Source: CAZGUH01 sp964529005 (GTDB lineage: Bacteria; Actinomycetota; Acidimicrobiia; Acidimicrobiales; Ilumatobacteraceae). From it: a DNA stretch of 39,397 bases. The stretch spans positions 1-39,397 of the forward strand of contig CAZGUH010000036.1 in assembly GCA_964529005.1 (NCBI GenBank). The letters are read 5' to 3'. The position numbers and the translations under genes were made by a program. Within the stretch, counting starts at the first letter, position 1; each line of letters starts with the position of its first letter. This document shows positions 17,201 to 24,564 of the stretch, piece after piece. The notes under the pieces were generated by a model. The model was not told the origin of the DNA. It ran no database searches and worked only from the letters and a program-made list of their open reading frames with translations.

Positions 17201-18454
17201 ATGCCACCGTTCGGCGGCATGGGATTCCCTCGTGACCTGCCACCCGGCAGCAGCGATGCCGTGTCTCCGGCCGCGACCCTGCCGCTCCATGGCATCACCG
17301 TTGTGAGCGTGGAACACGCCGTCGCCGCTCCGTACGCCACACGGCAGCTCGCCGATCTCGGCGCGCGTGTGATCAAGATCGAGCGTCCCGGCGACGGAGA
17401 CTTCGCCCGCTCGTACGACGAGACGGTGCTCGGCCAGTCGAGCTACTTCGTGTGGCTCAACCGCTCCAAGGAGTCCGTCGTCCTCGATCTCAAGGCGGAG
17501 GGGGCGAGCGACATCGTCGATCGCCTTCTCGACCGAGCAGACGTCTTCGTGCAGAACCTTGCGCCCGGCGCAGCCGCCCGGCTGGGCCTCGATGCGGCGG
17601 CGCTCCAGCAACGGTTTCCGCGGCTGATCGCTTGCGAGATCTCGGGTTACGGCGCAACCGGGCCCTGGAGCGGTCGTAAGGCGTACGACATGCTCGTGCA
17701 AAGCGAAGCCGGGCTCGTTTCGCTCACCGGCCCAGAGAGCGAACCGTCGCGCGTCGGCATCTCCATCGCCGACATCGCCGCGGGCATGTTCGCCTACAGC
17801 GGCATCCTCACAGCGCTGTTCCGGCGCGCCACCACCGGCGCAGCCTCAGCGGTGCGGGTGTCGTTGCTCGAGGCGCTCGCCGAGTGGATGGGAGCACCCG
17901 CGTACTACACCGCCTACGGCGGAACGGAACCGACGCGCGTCGGGGCGCGGCATTCGACCATCGCCCCCTACGGCGTCTATCGCACCGCCGAGGGCTCGAC
18001 CGTCGTGCTCGCCGTGCAGTCGCAGGCGGAGTGGGCCGTGTTCTGCCGCTCGGTGCTGGACGATCCCGAACTGGCGGCTGATCCGCGCTTCCACTGCAAC
18101 TCCGCTCGGGTCGCCAACCGCGACGCGTTGGACGGGGTGATCGCGAGCAGGTTCCGCGAGCTGCGACACGATGCGGCGGTCGAGCTCCTCGACCGATCGA
18201 GCATCGCCAACGCTCAGGTGCGCTCGATGAAGGAATTCCTCGAGCATCCGTCCCTACATGGTCGGGACAGATGGCATTCGCTCGACACTCCAGCCGGCGC
18301 CGTCACCGCGCTGCGTCCGCCCGTCGACATCGCCGGGGTGCCATGCCGCATGGATCCCGTGCCAGCGCTCGGTCAGCACACGGAGGCGATCCTGACCGAG
18401 CTCGGCGTCGATCTCGGTACCGTCGAGCAGCTGCGCGCCTCCGGCGCGATCTGA
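17201..18454 (+). CDS. CaiB/BaiF class III CoA-transferase (third copy)
   Basis: 417 residues. The family N-terminus LPLHGITVVSVEHAVAAPYATRQLADLGARVIKIERPGDGDFAR begins only at about residue 28, so this copy has a longer N-terminal tail than usual. Asp163 in GRKAYDMLVQSEAGL aligns with the catalytic aspartate. I chose the ATG at 17201 because AAGGAA lies 9 bases upstream; a second ATG at 17219 and a GTG at 17261 are alternatives that would shorten the tail. It is transcribed away from the aldehyde dehydrogenase and converges with the IlvD-type gene 39 bases beyond its stop. It probably transfers CoA to a carboxylic acid from one of the flanking pathways. Confidence 0.9.
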   Translation: MPPFGGMGFPRDLPPGSSDAVSPAATLPLHGITVVSVEHAVAAPYATRQLADLGARVIKIERPGDGDFARSYDETVLGQSSYFVWLNRSKESVVLDLKAEGASDIVDRLLDRADVFVQNLAPGAAARLGLDAAALQQRFPRLIACEISGYGATGPWSGRKAYDMLVQSEAGLVSLTGPESEPSRVGISIADIAAGMFAYSGILTALFRRATTGAASAVRVSLLEALAEWMGAPAYYTAYGGTEPTRVGARHSTIAPYGVYRTAEGSTVVLAVQSQAEWAVFCRSVLDDPELAADPRFHCNSARVANRDALDGVIASRFRELRHDAAVELLDRSSIANAQVRSMKEFLEHPSLHGRDRWHSLDTPAGAVTALRPPVDIAGVPCRMDPVPALGQHTEAILTELGVDLGTVEQLRASGAI

Positions 18455-18483
18455 CGTTCACGTCACCCGCCGTCGTCCGACGG
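18452..18483. terminator. Two small dyads between convergent genes, possible bidirectional terminator
   Basis: TGACGT-TC-ACGTCA (18452-18465) starts in the CoA-transferase stop codon, and CCGTC-GTCC-GACGG (18470-18483) follows. Both fall in the 39-bp gap between convergent genes, where a terminator for each strand is expected. The stems are short and no T-run follows either, so intrinsic termination would be weak. Confidence 0.3.
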
Positions 18484-18493
18484 GCCGCCCGGG

Positions 18494-20194
18494 TCAACGA
18501 GATTCGTCGGGACCCAGGAACACGAGGTCGGCGCCCTCGTCCGCGCCCAGAACCGTCTCGCGGTAGAGGCGCTTCCAACCACGTCCAGGCAGGACCGGCG
18601 GCACCCAGGACTGGCGGCGTCGTTCGAGCTCCTCGACGGGCACCAGAAGATCGATCCGGCCGGCCGCGGCGTCGAGCTGAATGAGATCGCCGTTGCGAAC
18701 GAGGCTCAGGGGGCCGCCGATCGCTGCCTCGGGCGCACAATGCAGAACGACGGTCCCATACGACGTGCCGGACATCCTCGCGTCGCTCACTCTCACCATG
18801 TCCGTGACGCCTTGCCTCGCCAGCCGCTTGGGGATCGGCAGCGATCCCGCTTCGGGCATGTACGCCCCGACCGGCCCACAGTTGCGCAAGACCAGAACGT
18901 CGTCCGCCGACACGTCGAATTCGGGATCGTCGAGCATGCGAGCCGCTTCGTCCGCCGATTCGAAGACCACAGCGCGGCCCGTGTGTTGCAGGAGCTCTGG
19001 CGACGCGGCCGAAACCTTGAGGACGGCGCCGGCCGGAGCGAGCGATCCGCGCAGCAGCTTGAGCGAGCCCGCGGGTCCGAACGGTTTGGTGATCGAACCG
19101 ACGACCTCGTTGGGATGGGACGCGATCGTGGTCGTTGTGAGCATCTCGCCGAGTGTGCGTCCATCGACCAAGCGGGCATCGAGGTCGAGCAGGTCACGAA
19201 GCTCCCACATCAAGCGCACCACTCCGCCGGCGGCGTGAAAGTGCTCCATGAAGTGGACACCGCTGGGCTTGCAGTTGACGAGCAACGGGACCCCTTCGAA
19301 CGATCGCTCGATCATCGCTTGTGTCAGGCGGATTCCCGCGCGTCGGGCGATGGCGATCAGGTGCACGATCGCGTTGGTCGAGCCGCCGACCGCGGCCAGA
19401 ATCACGAGCGCGTTGTGGAAGGAGCCGGGAGTGAGCTCGAGACGCGCCCCCGTCTGAGCCAGCCTGACGGCGAGACGACCGGTCGCGACACCGTTTCGGA
19501 GGCGGTCGGCGGAAGGCGCAGGCGCCGTCGCCCCGCCAGGCAGGCTGATCCCCAGCGCCTCGCTGACGCACGCCATCGTGGATGCCGTCCCCATCACCAT
19601 GCACGTCCCCGATGTGGGACACAACCGCTGCTGCGCCTCAGCGAGCTGCTCTGAGGTGACGGCGTCAGCGCGGAACCTCGACCAGACCTTGCGGCAGTCC
19701 GTGCACGCGCCAATCCGCTCGCCCTCCCAATCGCCGGCGTACATCGGCCCTCCGATGCACATCGCCATCGGCCGCCCGGCAGACAGACCACCCATGATCT
19801 GGGCCGGCACCGTCTTGTCGCACCCACCGACGAGGACGACGGCGTCCATCGGTTGCGCGCGAATGAGCTCTTCGGTTTCGAGCGATGCGAGGTTGCGATA
19901 GAGCATCGACGTCGGCGACAGCAGAGGTTCACCGAGCGGCGTGACGGGAAACGCCATGGCGATCCCTCCGGCCTGCGTCACCCCACGACGGATCGCATCG
20001 ACGAGCTGCGGCATGTCGCGATGACAGGTCACGTAGTCGGAGATGGTGTGTGCGATACCGACGACTGGGCGCGCGAGATCCTCGCCATCATGGCCCTCCG
20101 ACGCGAGATACGCGTTGCGCAGAAAGGCGGAGAACCCGGGATCGGCGTAGGACGTCAGCCCTTGCTCGAAGCCGGTCGTGCGGTTGGTGTTCAT
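18494..20194 (-). CDS. IlvD/Edd-family dehydratase (dihydroxy-acid or sugar-acid dehydratase)
   Basis: 566 residues. Cys57 in VTCHRDMPQ, Cys125 in VGGCDKTVP and Cys198 in SGTCMVMGTAS are the three Fe-S ligands of the family, and Lys127 is the residue that is carbamylated to bind Mg2+. This spacing agrees with what I recall of the [2Fe-2S] L-arabinonate dehydratase. The reaction is removal of water from a 2,3-dihydroxy acid to give a 2-oxo-3-deoxy acid. The ATG at 20194 has GGAG 9-10 bases upstream; a GTG at 20221 would add nine residues. It is the last gene of the long minus-strand cluster, 27 bases after the 2-hydroxyacid dehydrogenase gene. With two SDRs and two aldolases nearby, a sugar-acid-like substrate is plausible. 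Confidence 0.9.
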   Translation of the reverse strand: MNTNRTTGFEQGLTSYADPGFSAFLRNAYLASEGHDGEDLARPVVGIAHTISDYVTCHRDMPQLVDAIRRGVTQAGGIAMAFPVTPLGEPLLSPTSMLYRNLASLETEELIRAQPMDAVVLVGGCDKTVPAQIMGGLSAGRPMAMCIGGPMYAGDWEGERIGACTDCRKVWSRFRADAVTSEQLAEAQQRLCPTSGTCMVMGTASTMACVSEALGISLPGGATAPAPSADRLRNGVATGRLAVRLAQTGARLELTPGSFHNALVILAAVGGSTNAIVHLIAIARRAGIRLTQAMIERSFEGVPLLVNCKPSGVHFMEHFHAAGGVVRLMWELRDLLDLDARLVDGRTLGEMLTTTTIASHPNEVVGSITKPFGPAGSLKLLRGSLAPAGAVLKVSAASPELLQHTGRAVVFESADEAARMLDDPEFDVSADDVLVLRNCGPVGAYMPEAGSLPIPKRLARQGVTDMVRVSDARMSGTSYGTVVLHCAPEAAIGGPLSLVRNGDLIQLDAAAGRIDLLVPVEELERRRQSWVPPVLPGRGWKRLYRETVLGADEGADLVFLGPDESR

Positions 20195-20221
20195 GGATGG
20201 CGTCTCCTGGATGAGATCCAC

Positions 20222-21211
20222 TCAGATCGGCGGGGGCGCGGCCGGATGGGGGATCCGGTCGCCGGACAGGGCAGCTGTGACGTTGGCGAGGCACATCTGC
20301 GTCATTCCGAGCCGTGCGGACGTCACTGCGCTGCCGACGTGGGGGCTGAGGACGCATCCGCCAGAACGGCGAAGCTCCTCGGGAACCTGAGGTTCGCCAC
20401 GGAAGACGTCCAGGCCAGCACGGAGGCGTCCTGCTGCGACGGCGCCGACGAGCGCAGGCTCATCGATGACATCGCCTCGCGATGTGTTGATCAGCATCGC
20501 GCCGGGCTTCATCATCGCCAGCTCCTCGGCTCCGATGAGACCGCGGGTCTCGTCGGTCAACGGACAATGGATGCTGACAACATCGACGCTCTGCAAGAGG
20601 TCATGGAGTGGCTGATACACGAGGCCTAGATCGGCCTCGGCCGAGCTCGATCGGCGGCGCGAGAAGTAGTGCACTCGCATGCCGAAGCATTGGGCGAGCC
20701 GTGCGACACGGGTGCCGATGCGACCGAGGCCGACCACGCCCAGCGTCAGGTCACAGAGCCCGGTCACAGCTGGCAGCACGTCGATGTTCGGCGACCAACC
20801 ACCCGTGCGCACGAGCGCGTCGTGCTCGACGACCGATCGAGCAAGGCTGAGCATGAGCGCGAGCGTCAGCTCGGCGGTCGCCTCCTCGACGACGCCCGGC
20901 GTCACGCCCACCTGAACACCTCGTTCGCTGCACGCGGTCAGGTCGATGTTGTCGACGCCCACGCCGAACTTCGCCACGACTCGAAGGTTCGGGTACGAGC
21001 GGAGCACCGCTTCGCCGATCTGCGCTCCGACGACAATGAGCCCTCCGACGTCGGGCCGTATCGCATCACCAAAGCCGTGCTCAGCGCGCTCGATGTACGG
21101 GTGCTCCAGCGGATCGAGGCCCGGCAGGTTCTCTTCCGTGAGCACCACCCAGCCGGTGCGCGCGGCCGCGCTGGCGCCGCAGGCGTCCGGGCGCTGGTCC
21201 TGCGCGGTCAT
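20222..21211 (-). CDS. D-isomer-specific 2-hydroxyacid dehydrogenase
   Basis: 329 residues, NAD(P)-dependent enzyme of the D-lactate/phosphoglycerate dehydrogenase family. The coenzyme motif is VVGLGRIG (159-166), and the catalytic triad is Arg245 in INTSRGDVID, Glu273 in DVFRGEP and His291 in LSPHVGS. It interconverts a 2-oxo acid and its D-2-hydroxy acid. There is no regulatory ACT domain, so it is not a classical serine-pathway SerA. The ATG overlaps the stop of the preceding SDR (ATGA, 21208-21211), showing translational coupling. In this operon it could reduce, or regenerate, the 2-oxo acid made by the aminotransferase or dehydratase. Confidence 0.92.
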   Translation of the reverse strand: MTAQDQRPDACGASAAARTGWVVLTEENLPGLDPLEHPYIERAEHGFGDAIRPDVGGLIVVGAQIGEAVLRSYPNLRVVAKFGVGVDNIDLTACSERGVQVGVTPGVVEEATAELTLALMLSLARSVVEHDALVRTGGWSPNIDVLPAVTGLCDLTLGVVGLGRIGTRVARLAQCFGMRVHYFSRRRSSSAEADLGLVYQPLHDLLQSVDVVSIHCPLTDETRGLIGAEELAMMKPGAMLINTSRGDVIDEPALVGAVAAGRLRAGLDVFRGEPQVPEELRRSGGCVLSPHVGSAVTSARLGMTQMCLANVTAALSGDRIPHPAAPPPI

Positions 21212-21927
21212 CCTGCGACCCCTGCGCCGCCGTCGATACTGACCGTGGCACCGGTCATCACCATGCCCAGTCGGGTCGCCATCGCCACCGCCTCTGCGAC
21301 CTCGTCGGCGCGCGCCATCCTCTGCGCGGGGACCCGCGATGTCACGTACCGCTCGAGCGACTGGCGGTCACTGGACAGAAACCTGGTGTCCGTTACTCCC
21401 GGGCTCACGACGCTCACAGCGATCGAACGCGCCGCCACCTCGAGCGCCAGTCCGCGCAGGAAGTGCTCGAAGGCGGCCTTTGACGCTCCGTAGAGCGCTC
21501 GCGCCGGCAGGCTCCTTCGGGCGGAGAGCGATCCGATCCCCACGATGGACCCAGATCGGGCCCACCGCGCCCGCAGCAGCAGCTCGGTCGCGAACGCGGC
21601 CGGTCCCACGACGTTGACGTCCAACACCCGGCGCCATGCGGCGGAGGTGCATTCCGCCAGCCCGCCACGATGAGGCACGCCCGATGCAAGAACAACGGTC
21701 CGCAGCGGCAGGTCCATCGCGACTACGGCGTCCACCGCCGCAGCGCGTTCCGACGAGTTCGTGATGTCGCCCTCGAACCACCGCACGCCGTCGACGTCAT
21801 CAGGCCGCCCGCACGAAGGCAGGTCGACCGCCAACGCGGCTTCATGCTCAGCACGAAGCCGCCGCAGGCATGCGCTGCCGATCCCACCGGCGGCACCGAC
21901 GACCAGCAGCAGGTCAGTCAATGCCAT
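21208..21927 (-). CDS. Short-chain dehydrogenase/reductase (SDR), degenerate glycine motif
   Basis: 239 residues with classical SDR layout: nucleotide-binding GAAGGIG (11-17; the usual TG pair is VG here), Asn105 in LDVNVVG, Ser133 in GIGSLSA, and Tyr146/Lys150 in ALYGASKAAF. It therefore keeps the full catalytic tetrad and should oxidise or reduce an alcohol/ketone with NAD(P). The start overlaps the end of the DUF6282 gene by 14 bases. Its neighbours make it part of the hydroxy-acid branch with the D-2-hydroxyacid dehydrogenase. Substrate unknown. Confidence 0.9.
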   Translation of the reverse strand: MALTDLLLVVGAAGGIGSACLRRLRAEHEAALAVDLPSCGRPDDVDGVRWFEGDITNSSERAAAVDAVVAMDLPLRTVVLASGVPHRGGLAECTSAAWRRVLDVNVVGPAAFATELLLRARWARSGSIVGIGSLSARRSLPARALYGASKAAFEHFLRGLALEVAARSIAVSVVSPGVTDTRFLSSDRQSLERYVTSRVPAQRMARADEVAEAVAMATRLGMVMTGATVSIDGGAGVAG

Positions 21928-22693
21928 ACCTCACTTGTTCGGCGCGCGTGCCTTCGAGCAATGCCTCGAGGACCGCCGGACCCGCACGGTCTGCAAGACC
22001 TCGAATCTCGCGCGCGGCGAAGGAGAACGGATCACCATTGCGGGCCTGTCCCGCATCGGAGACCAAGAACGTGTCCGGGCAGGACGCCACGAGTTTGGTG
22101 ACAAGTGCTGCCGCGTCGTCGCCCCGGCCACGCAGAAGCGAGAGCGACAAGCAGTCGACCTCGACGGCGGCGCCCAACTCGCCGAGGCGGATCGCGCCAT
22201 CGACGCCGACGCCGACGTCGGGGTTGAGCGCGTGAGTGACGACCGCACGGAAGCCGAGCGATCGCGCCGCGGTCACCAGATCAACGCTCGCGGAGAGATC
22301 CAGGTGGCCAGTGCCGATCGTCAGGTCGGTGCGACCGCTCAGGAGCTCGAGCACCTCCCGGTGTCTGGCCGGCAGAGCGAAGGGTCCAGGGCGGCCAAGC
22401 TCGTCGCGGGTCGGCCACCACACGCATCGCGCTCCGAGATCCAACGCGCGATCGATCTCCGTGAGAGCCATCCAGGGGTTCACGACGACCGCGCCGAACA
22501 CCGAGCAGTCGACCTGGCGGCGTTCGGCGTAGGCGCGAGCGATGATGGCGCGACTGGCCGTTTGCTCATGATGGCTCTTGAGCACGAAGCCGCGGACGCC
22601 ATGGGCTGCCGCGGCGTCCACCAGGTCCAGGTCAGTCCCCCAACGTGCAGAGCTGCTCGGCGCGGCATGGATGTGGGCATCAAAGGTCAACAC
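21914..22693 (-). CDS. DUF6282-type metal-dependent hydrolase-like protein
   Basis: 259 residues, GTG start at 22693. The opening FDAHIHAAPS is a metal-binding HxH on strand 1 of an amidohydrolase/PHP-like barrel. GFVLKSHHEQTASRA supplies two further His, VWWPTRDELGR and IGTGHLDLS (another His) follow, and VTHALNP gives a further His. This order resembles the DUF6282 proteins annotated as amidohydrolase-like. A hydrolytic role such as lactone, cyclic imide or amide opening is an inference. It sits 4 bases after one SDR gene and overlaps the next by 14 bases. No signal peptide, so cytoplasmic. Confidence 0.7.
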   Translation of the reverse strand: MLTFDAHIHAAPSSSARWGTDLDLVDAAAAHGVRGFVLKSHHEQTASRAIIARAYAERRQVDCSVFGAVVVNPWMALTEIDRALDLGARCVWWPTRDELGRPGPFALPARHREVLELLSGRTDLTIGTGHLDLSASVDLVTAARSLGFRAVVTHALNPDVGVGVDGAIRLGELGAAVEVDCLSLSLLRGRGDDAAALVTKLVASCPDTFLVSDAGQARNGDPFSFAAREIRGLADRAGPAVLEALLEGTRAEQVRYGID

Positions 22694-22697
22694 GGGG

Positions 22698-23426
22698 TCA
22701 ATCCATCAGGAGGCCGCCGTTGACGTCGACGATCTCGCCTGTGACGTAGCGGGCGGCCGGCGAGAGGAGGAAGCACACGACGTCGGCCACGTCGGCCGCG
22801 GTGCCCAACCGGCGCAGCGGCACCTTGTCTGCCGCGTCGCGCATCGTGGGCATCTCATCGAGGAACGGTGTGTCGTGGATGCCGGGAGCAACCGCGTTGA
22901 CGCGGATGCCTTCTGGTCCGTAGACGCTCGCCAACGTCTTCGTCAGGCACATCACCGCGGCCTTCGATGCAGAATAGTGAGCGCCGACGACCAACCCGCC
23001 GGTCTTGCCGGCCTGGGAGCCGAAGTTCACGATCGACCGGTCACCGGTCTGGCGACGAAGGTGTGGGATCGCGATGCGGCACATGCGCACGGTGCCCATG
23101 ACATTGACGTCCATCACCCGCTGCCAGCTCTCGTCCGTGGCGTCCTCGAACGACTCCACGTAGCCGATGCCTGCGGCGTTGACGAGGGCGCGCATCGGGC
23201 CGCGCTCGGCCAGCGCGGCTGTCATCGCTGCCTCCAGCCCGACGGCATCGGTGAGGTCCGCGACCACGTCGACCTCATCGCCGTCGCTCCGGTCGACGCC
23301 GAGCGGGCAGTCGCCACTCCTACGTAGCGCCTCGCACACGGCCCGGCCGATTCCCGATGCGGCGCCCGTCACGACGACGGCGGCAGATCGGTCAGCGGGT
23401 GAATGGGCCCGATGTTCAGCGGACAT
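22698..23426 (-). CDS. Short-chain dehydrogenase/reductase (SDR), FabG-like
   Basis: 242 residues, classical SDR: TGAASGIG (20-27), NAAG (83-86), Asn108 in MDVNVMG, Ser137 in VNFGSQAG and the Tyr151/Lys155 pair in AHYSASKAAV; PGIHDTPF is the post-catalytic PG segment. The C-terminus GEIVDVNGGLLMD is typical of 3-oxoacyl or sugar/alcohol dehydrogenases. GGAGG lies 10 bases before the ATG at 23426. It is more canonical than the second SDR of the cluster, so the two probably act on different carbinols. It is 6 bases after the RraA-type gene and 4 bases before DUF6282. Confidence 0.92.
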   Translation of the reverse strand: MSAEHRAHSPADRSAAVVVTGAASGIGRAVCEALRRSGDCPLGVDRSDGDEVDVVADLTDAVGLEAAMTAALAERGPMRALVNAAGIGYVESFEDATDESWQRVMDVNVMGTVRMCRIAIPHLRRQTGDRSIVNFGSQAGKTGGLVVGAHYSASKAAVMCLTKTLASVYGPEGIRVNAVAPGIHDTPFLDEMPTMRDAADKVPLRRLGTAADVADVVCFLLSPAARYVTGEIVDVNGGLLMD

Positions 23427-23432
23427 GGATTT

Positions 23433-24080
23433 TCAGCCTCCTTCGAGGTCGGGCAAGCCGAAGATGTCGATGGTGCGCTCGCCCGATCGAACGCGCCGGA
23501 TCTGCTCTGCTTCGTCGGCGAGCCGGCGGCGCCCTCGGGCGATGACGTCCGCTGCCGCGGACCGCTCGATGATCACCACGCCGTCGTCGTCGCCGACGAC
23601 GAGGTCGCCCCGCTCGACGCGTGTTCCGTCGAGCTCGATCGGCTCGCCGACCGATCCATCCGCGGCGTGCTTGTGTGTCCCGCGCACGCAGATCGATCGG
23701 GAGAACACCGGAAAGCACAGCTCACGCAGGCGGGCCACGTCTCTGACTCCACCGTCGATCACCAAGCCCGCGATCCCGCGCGCCTGTGCCGCCTCGGTCA
23801 TGATCTCCCCCCAGTAGCCGTGCTCTCGCTCGCCGGTGGAGAGCGCCACGATCACCTCACCGGGCTGAGCCGCATAGATGGCGTGATGCAGCGCCAGGTT
23901 GCCCCCAACGGCCAGCTTTACCGGGTACACGGGACCCCAGACCTTCATGCCAGGGCCGACCGGCCGCAACGCCGCGGCCGCCACACCGCGGCGGCCCGCG
24001 GCCTCGTGCAGCGTAGCGGCCGACAGTTCCTCGTCCCGCGCTGGAAGCCCGTTCCCGGCGGGCGCGGATCGCTCCCCCAC
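23433..24080 (-). CDS. RraA-family protein, probable class II pyruvate aldolase (HMG/CHA-aldolase-like)
   Basis: 215 residues. The core motifs are GPVYPVKLAVGGNLALHHAIYAAQPGEVIVA (49-79), GYWGEIMTEAAQARGIAGLVIDGGVRDVARL (88-118) and GDLVVGDDDGVVII (158-171). Arg113 and Asp114 in GGVRD match the residues that bind substrate and the divalent metal in 4-hydroxy-4-methyl/carboxy-2-oxoglutarate or -oxoadipate aldolases of this fold. That points to an aldolase or oxaloacetate decarboxylase rather than an RNase E inhibitor. The start is a GTG that directly follows the RidA stop codon, with GAGGGGAG about 9 bases upstream. It would release pyruvate or oxaloacetate from a 4-hydroxy-2-oxo acid. Confidence 0.82.
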   Translation of the reverse strand: MGERSAPAGNGLPARDEELSAATLHEAAGRRGVAAAALRPVGPGMKVWGPVYPVKLAVGGNLALHHAIYAAQPGEVIVALSTGEREHGYWGEIMTEAAQARGIAGLVIDGGVRDVARLRELCFPVFSRSICVRGTHKHAADGSVGEPIELDGTRVERGDLVVGDDDGVVIIERSAAADVIARGRRRLADEAEQIRRVRSGERTIDIFGLPDLEGG

Positions 24081-24455
24081 CTAGCTCTCTCCCCTCGTGG
24101 CGATGCACTCGATCTCGAAGCGAAGCGCAGGCAACGCGAGGGCAGTCACGAGGGTCGTTCGCGCCGGCCACGGTGGCGCGAAGAACGATGCGTAGAGCTC
24201 GTTCATGACTGGGAAGTCGGCCTGGCTGGTGAGGTACACGGTGGTACGCAGCACCGAGCCGAGTGACGCCCCTTGTGCGATGAGCTCGGCTTCGAGCGAT
24301 CGGAACGCGAGGCGCACCTGATCATCGAATGCATCAGGGATCTCACCCGTATCGGGGTCGCGACCGACGGTTCCCGACACGAAGACGAGATCACCGGCCG
24401 ATCGCGATGCGCTGAGCGGGTAGAGGACACGTTCCCGAGCGTGATGATGCGACAT
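24081..24455 (-). CDS. RidA/YjgF/UK114-family protein
   Basis: 124 residues, the usual length of the family. Arg99 in PWPARTTL (the residue that binds the carboxylate of the imine substrate) and Glu115 in RFEIECIA are both kept, and GDLVFVSGTVGRDPDTGEI is the signature N-terminal strand pair. RidA-type enzymes hydrolyse enamine/imine intermediates released by PLP enzymes. That suits an operon with a class IV aminotransferase. The frame is open to 24503, but the ATG at 24455 with AGGA 5 bases upstream fits the family length. It abuts the RraA-type gene with no spacing and follows the ThDP-enzyme gene after 109 bases. Confidence 0.9.
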   Translation of the reverse strand: MSHHHARERVLYPLSASRSAGDLVFVSGTVGRDPDTGEIPDAFDDQVRLAFRSLEAELIAQGASLGSVLRTTVYLTSQADFPVMNELYASFFAPPWPARTTLVTALALPALRFEIECIATRGES

Positions 24456-24564
24456 CTGTCCTGTTGCCTTTCCACTTGTCAGGCGGCCGGGCTGAGGGGC
24501 CATTCTTCAAAGACACGCAGCCGACGACCATCTACATCTGTTGAACGTCCGAGGTGGATCCGAC

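Noticed and set aside
23433..24080. Ribonuclease E activity regulator RraA
   Set aside because: The Arg113-Asp114 aldolase residues are present and the gene sits in a catabolic operon, so an enzymatic role is preferred.
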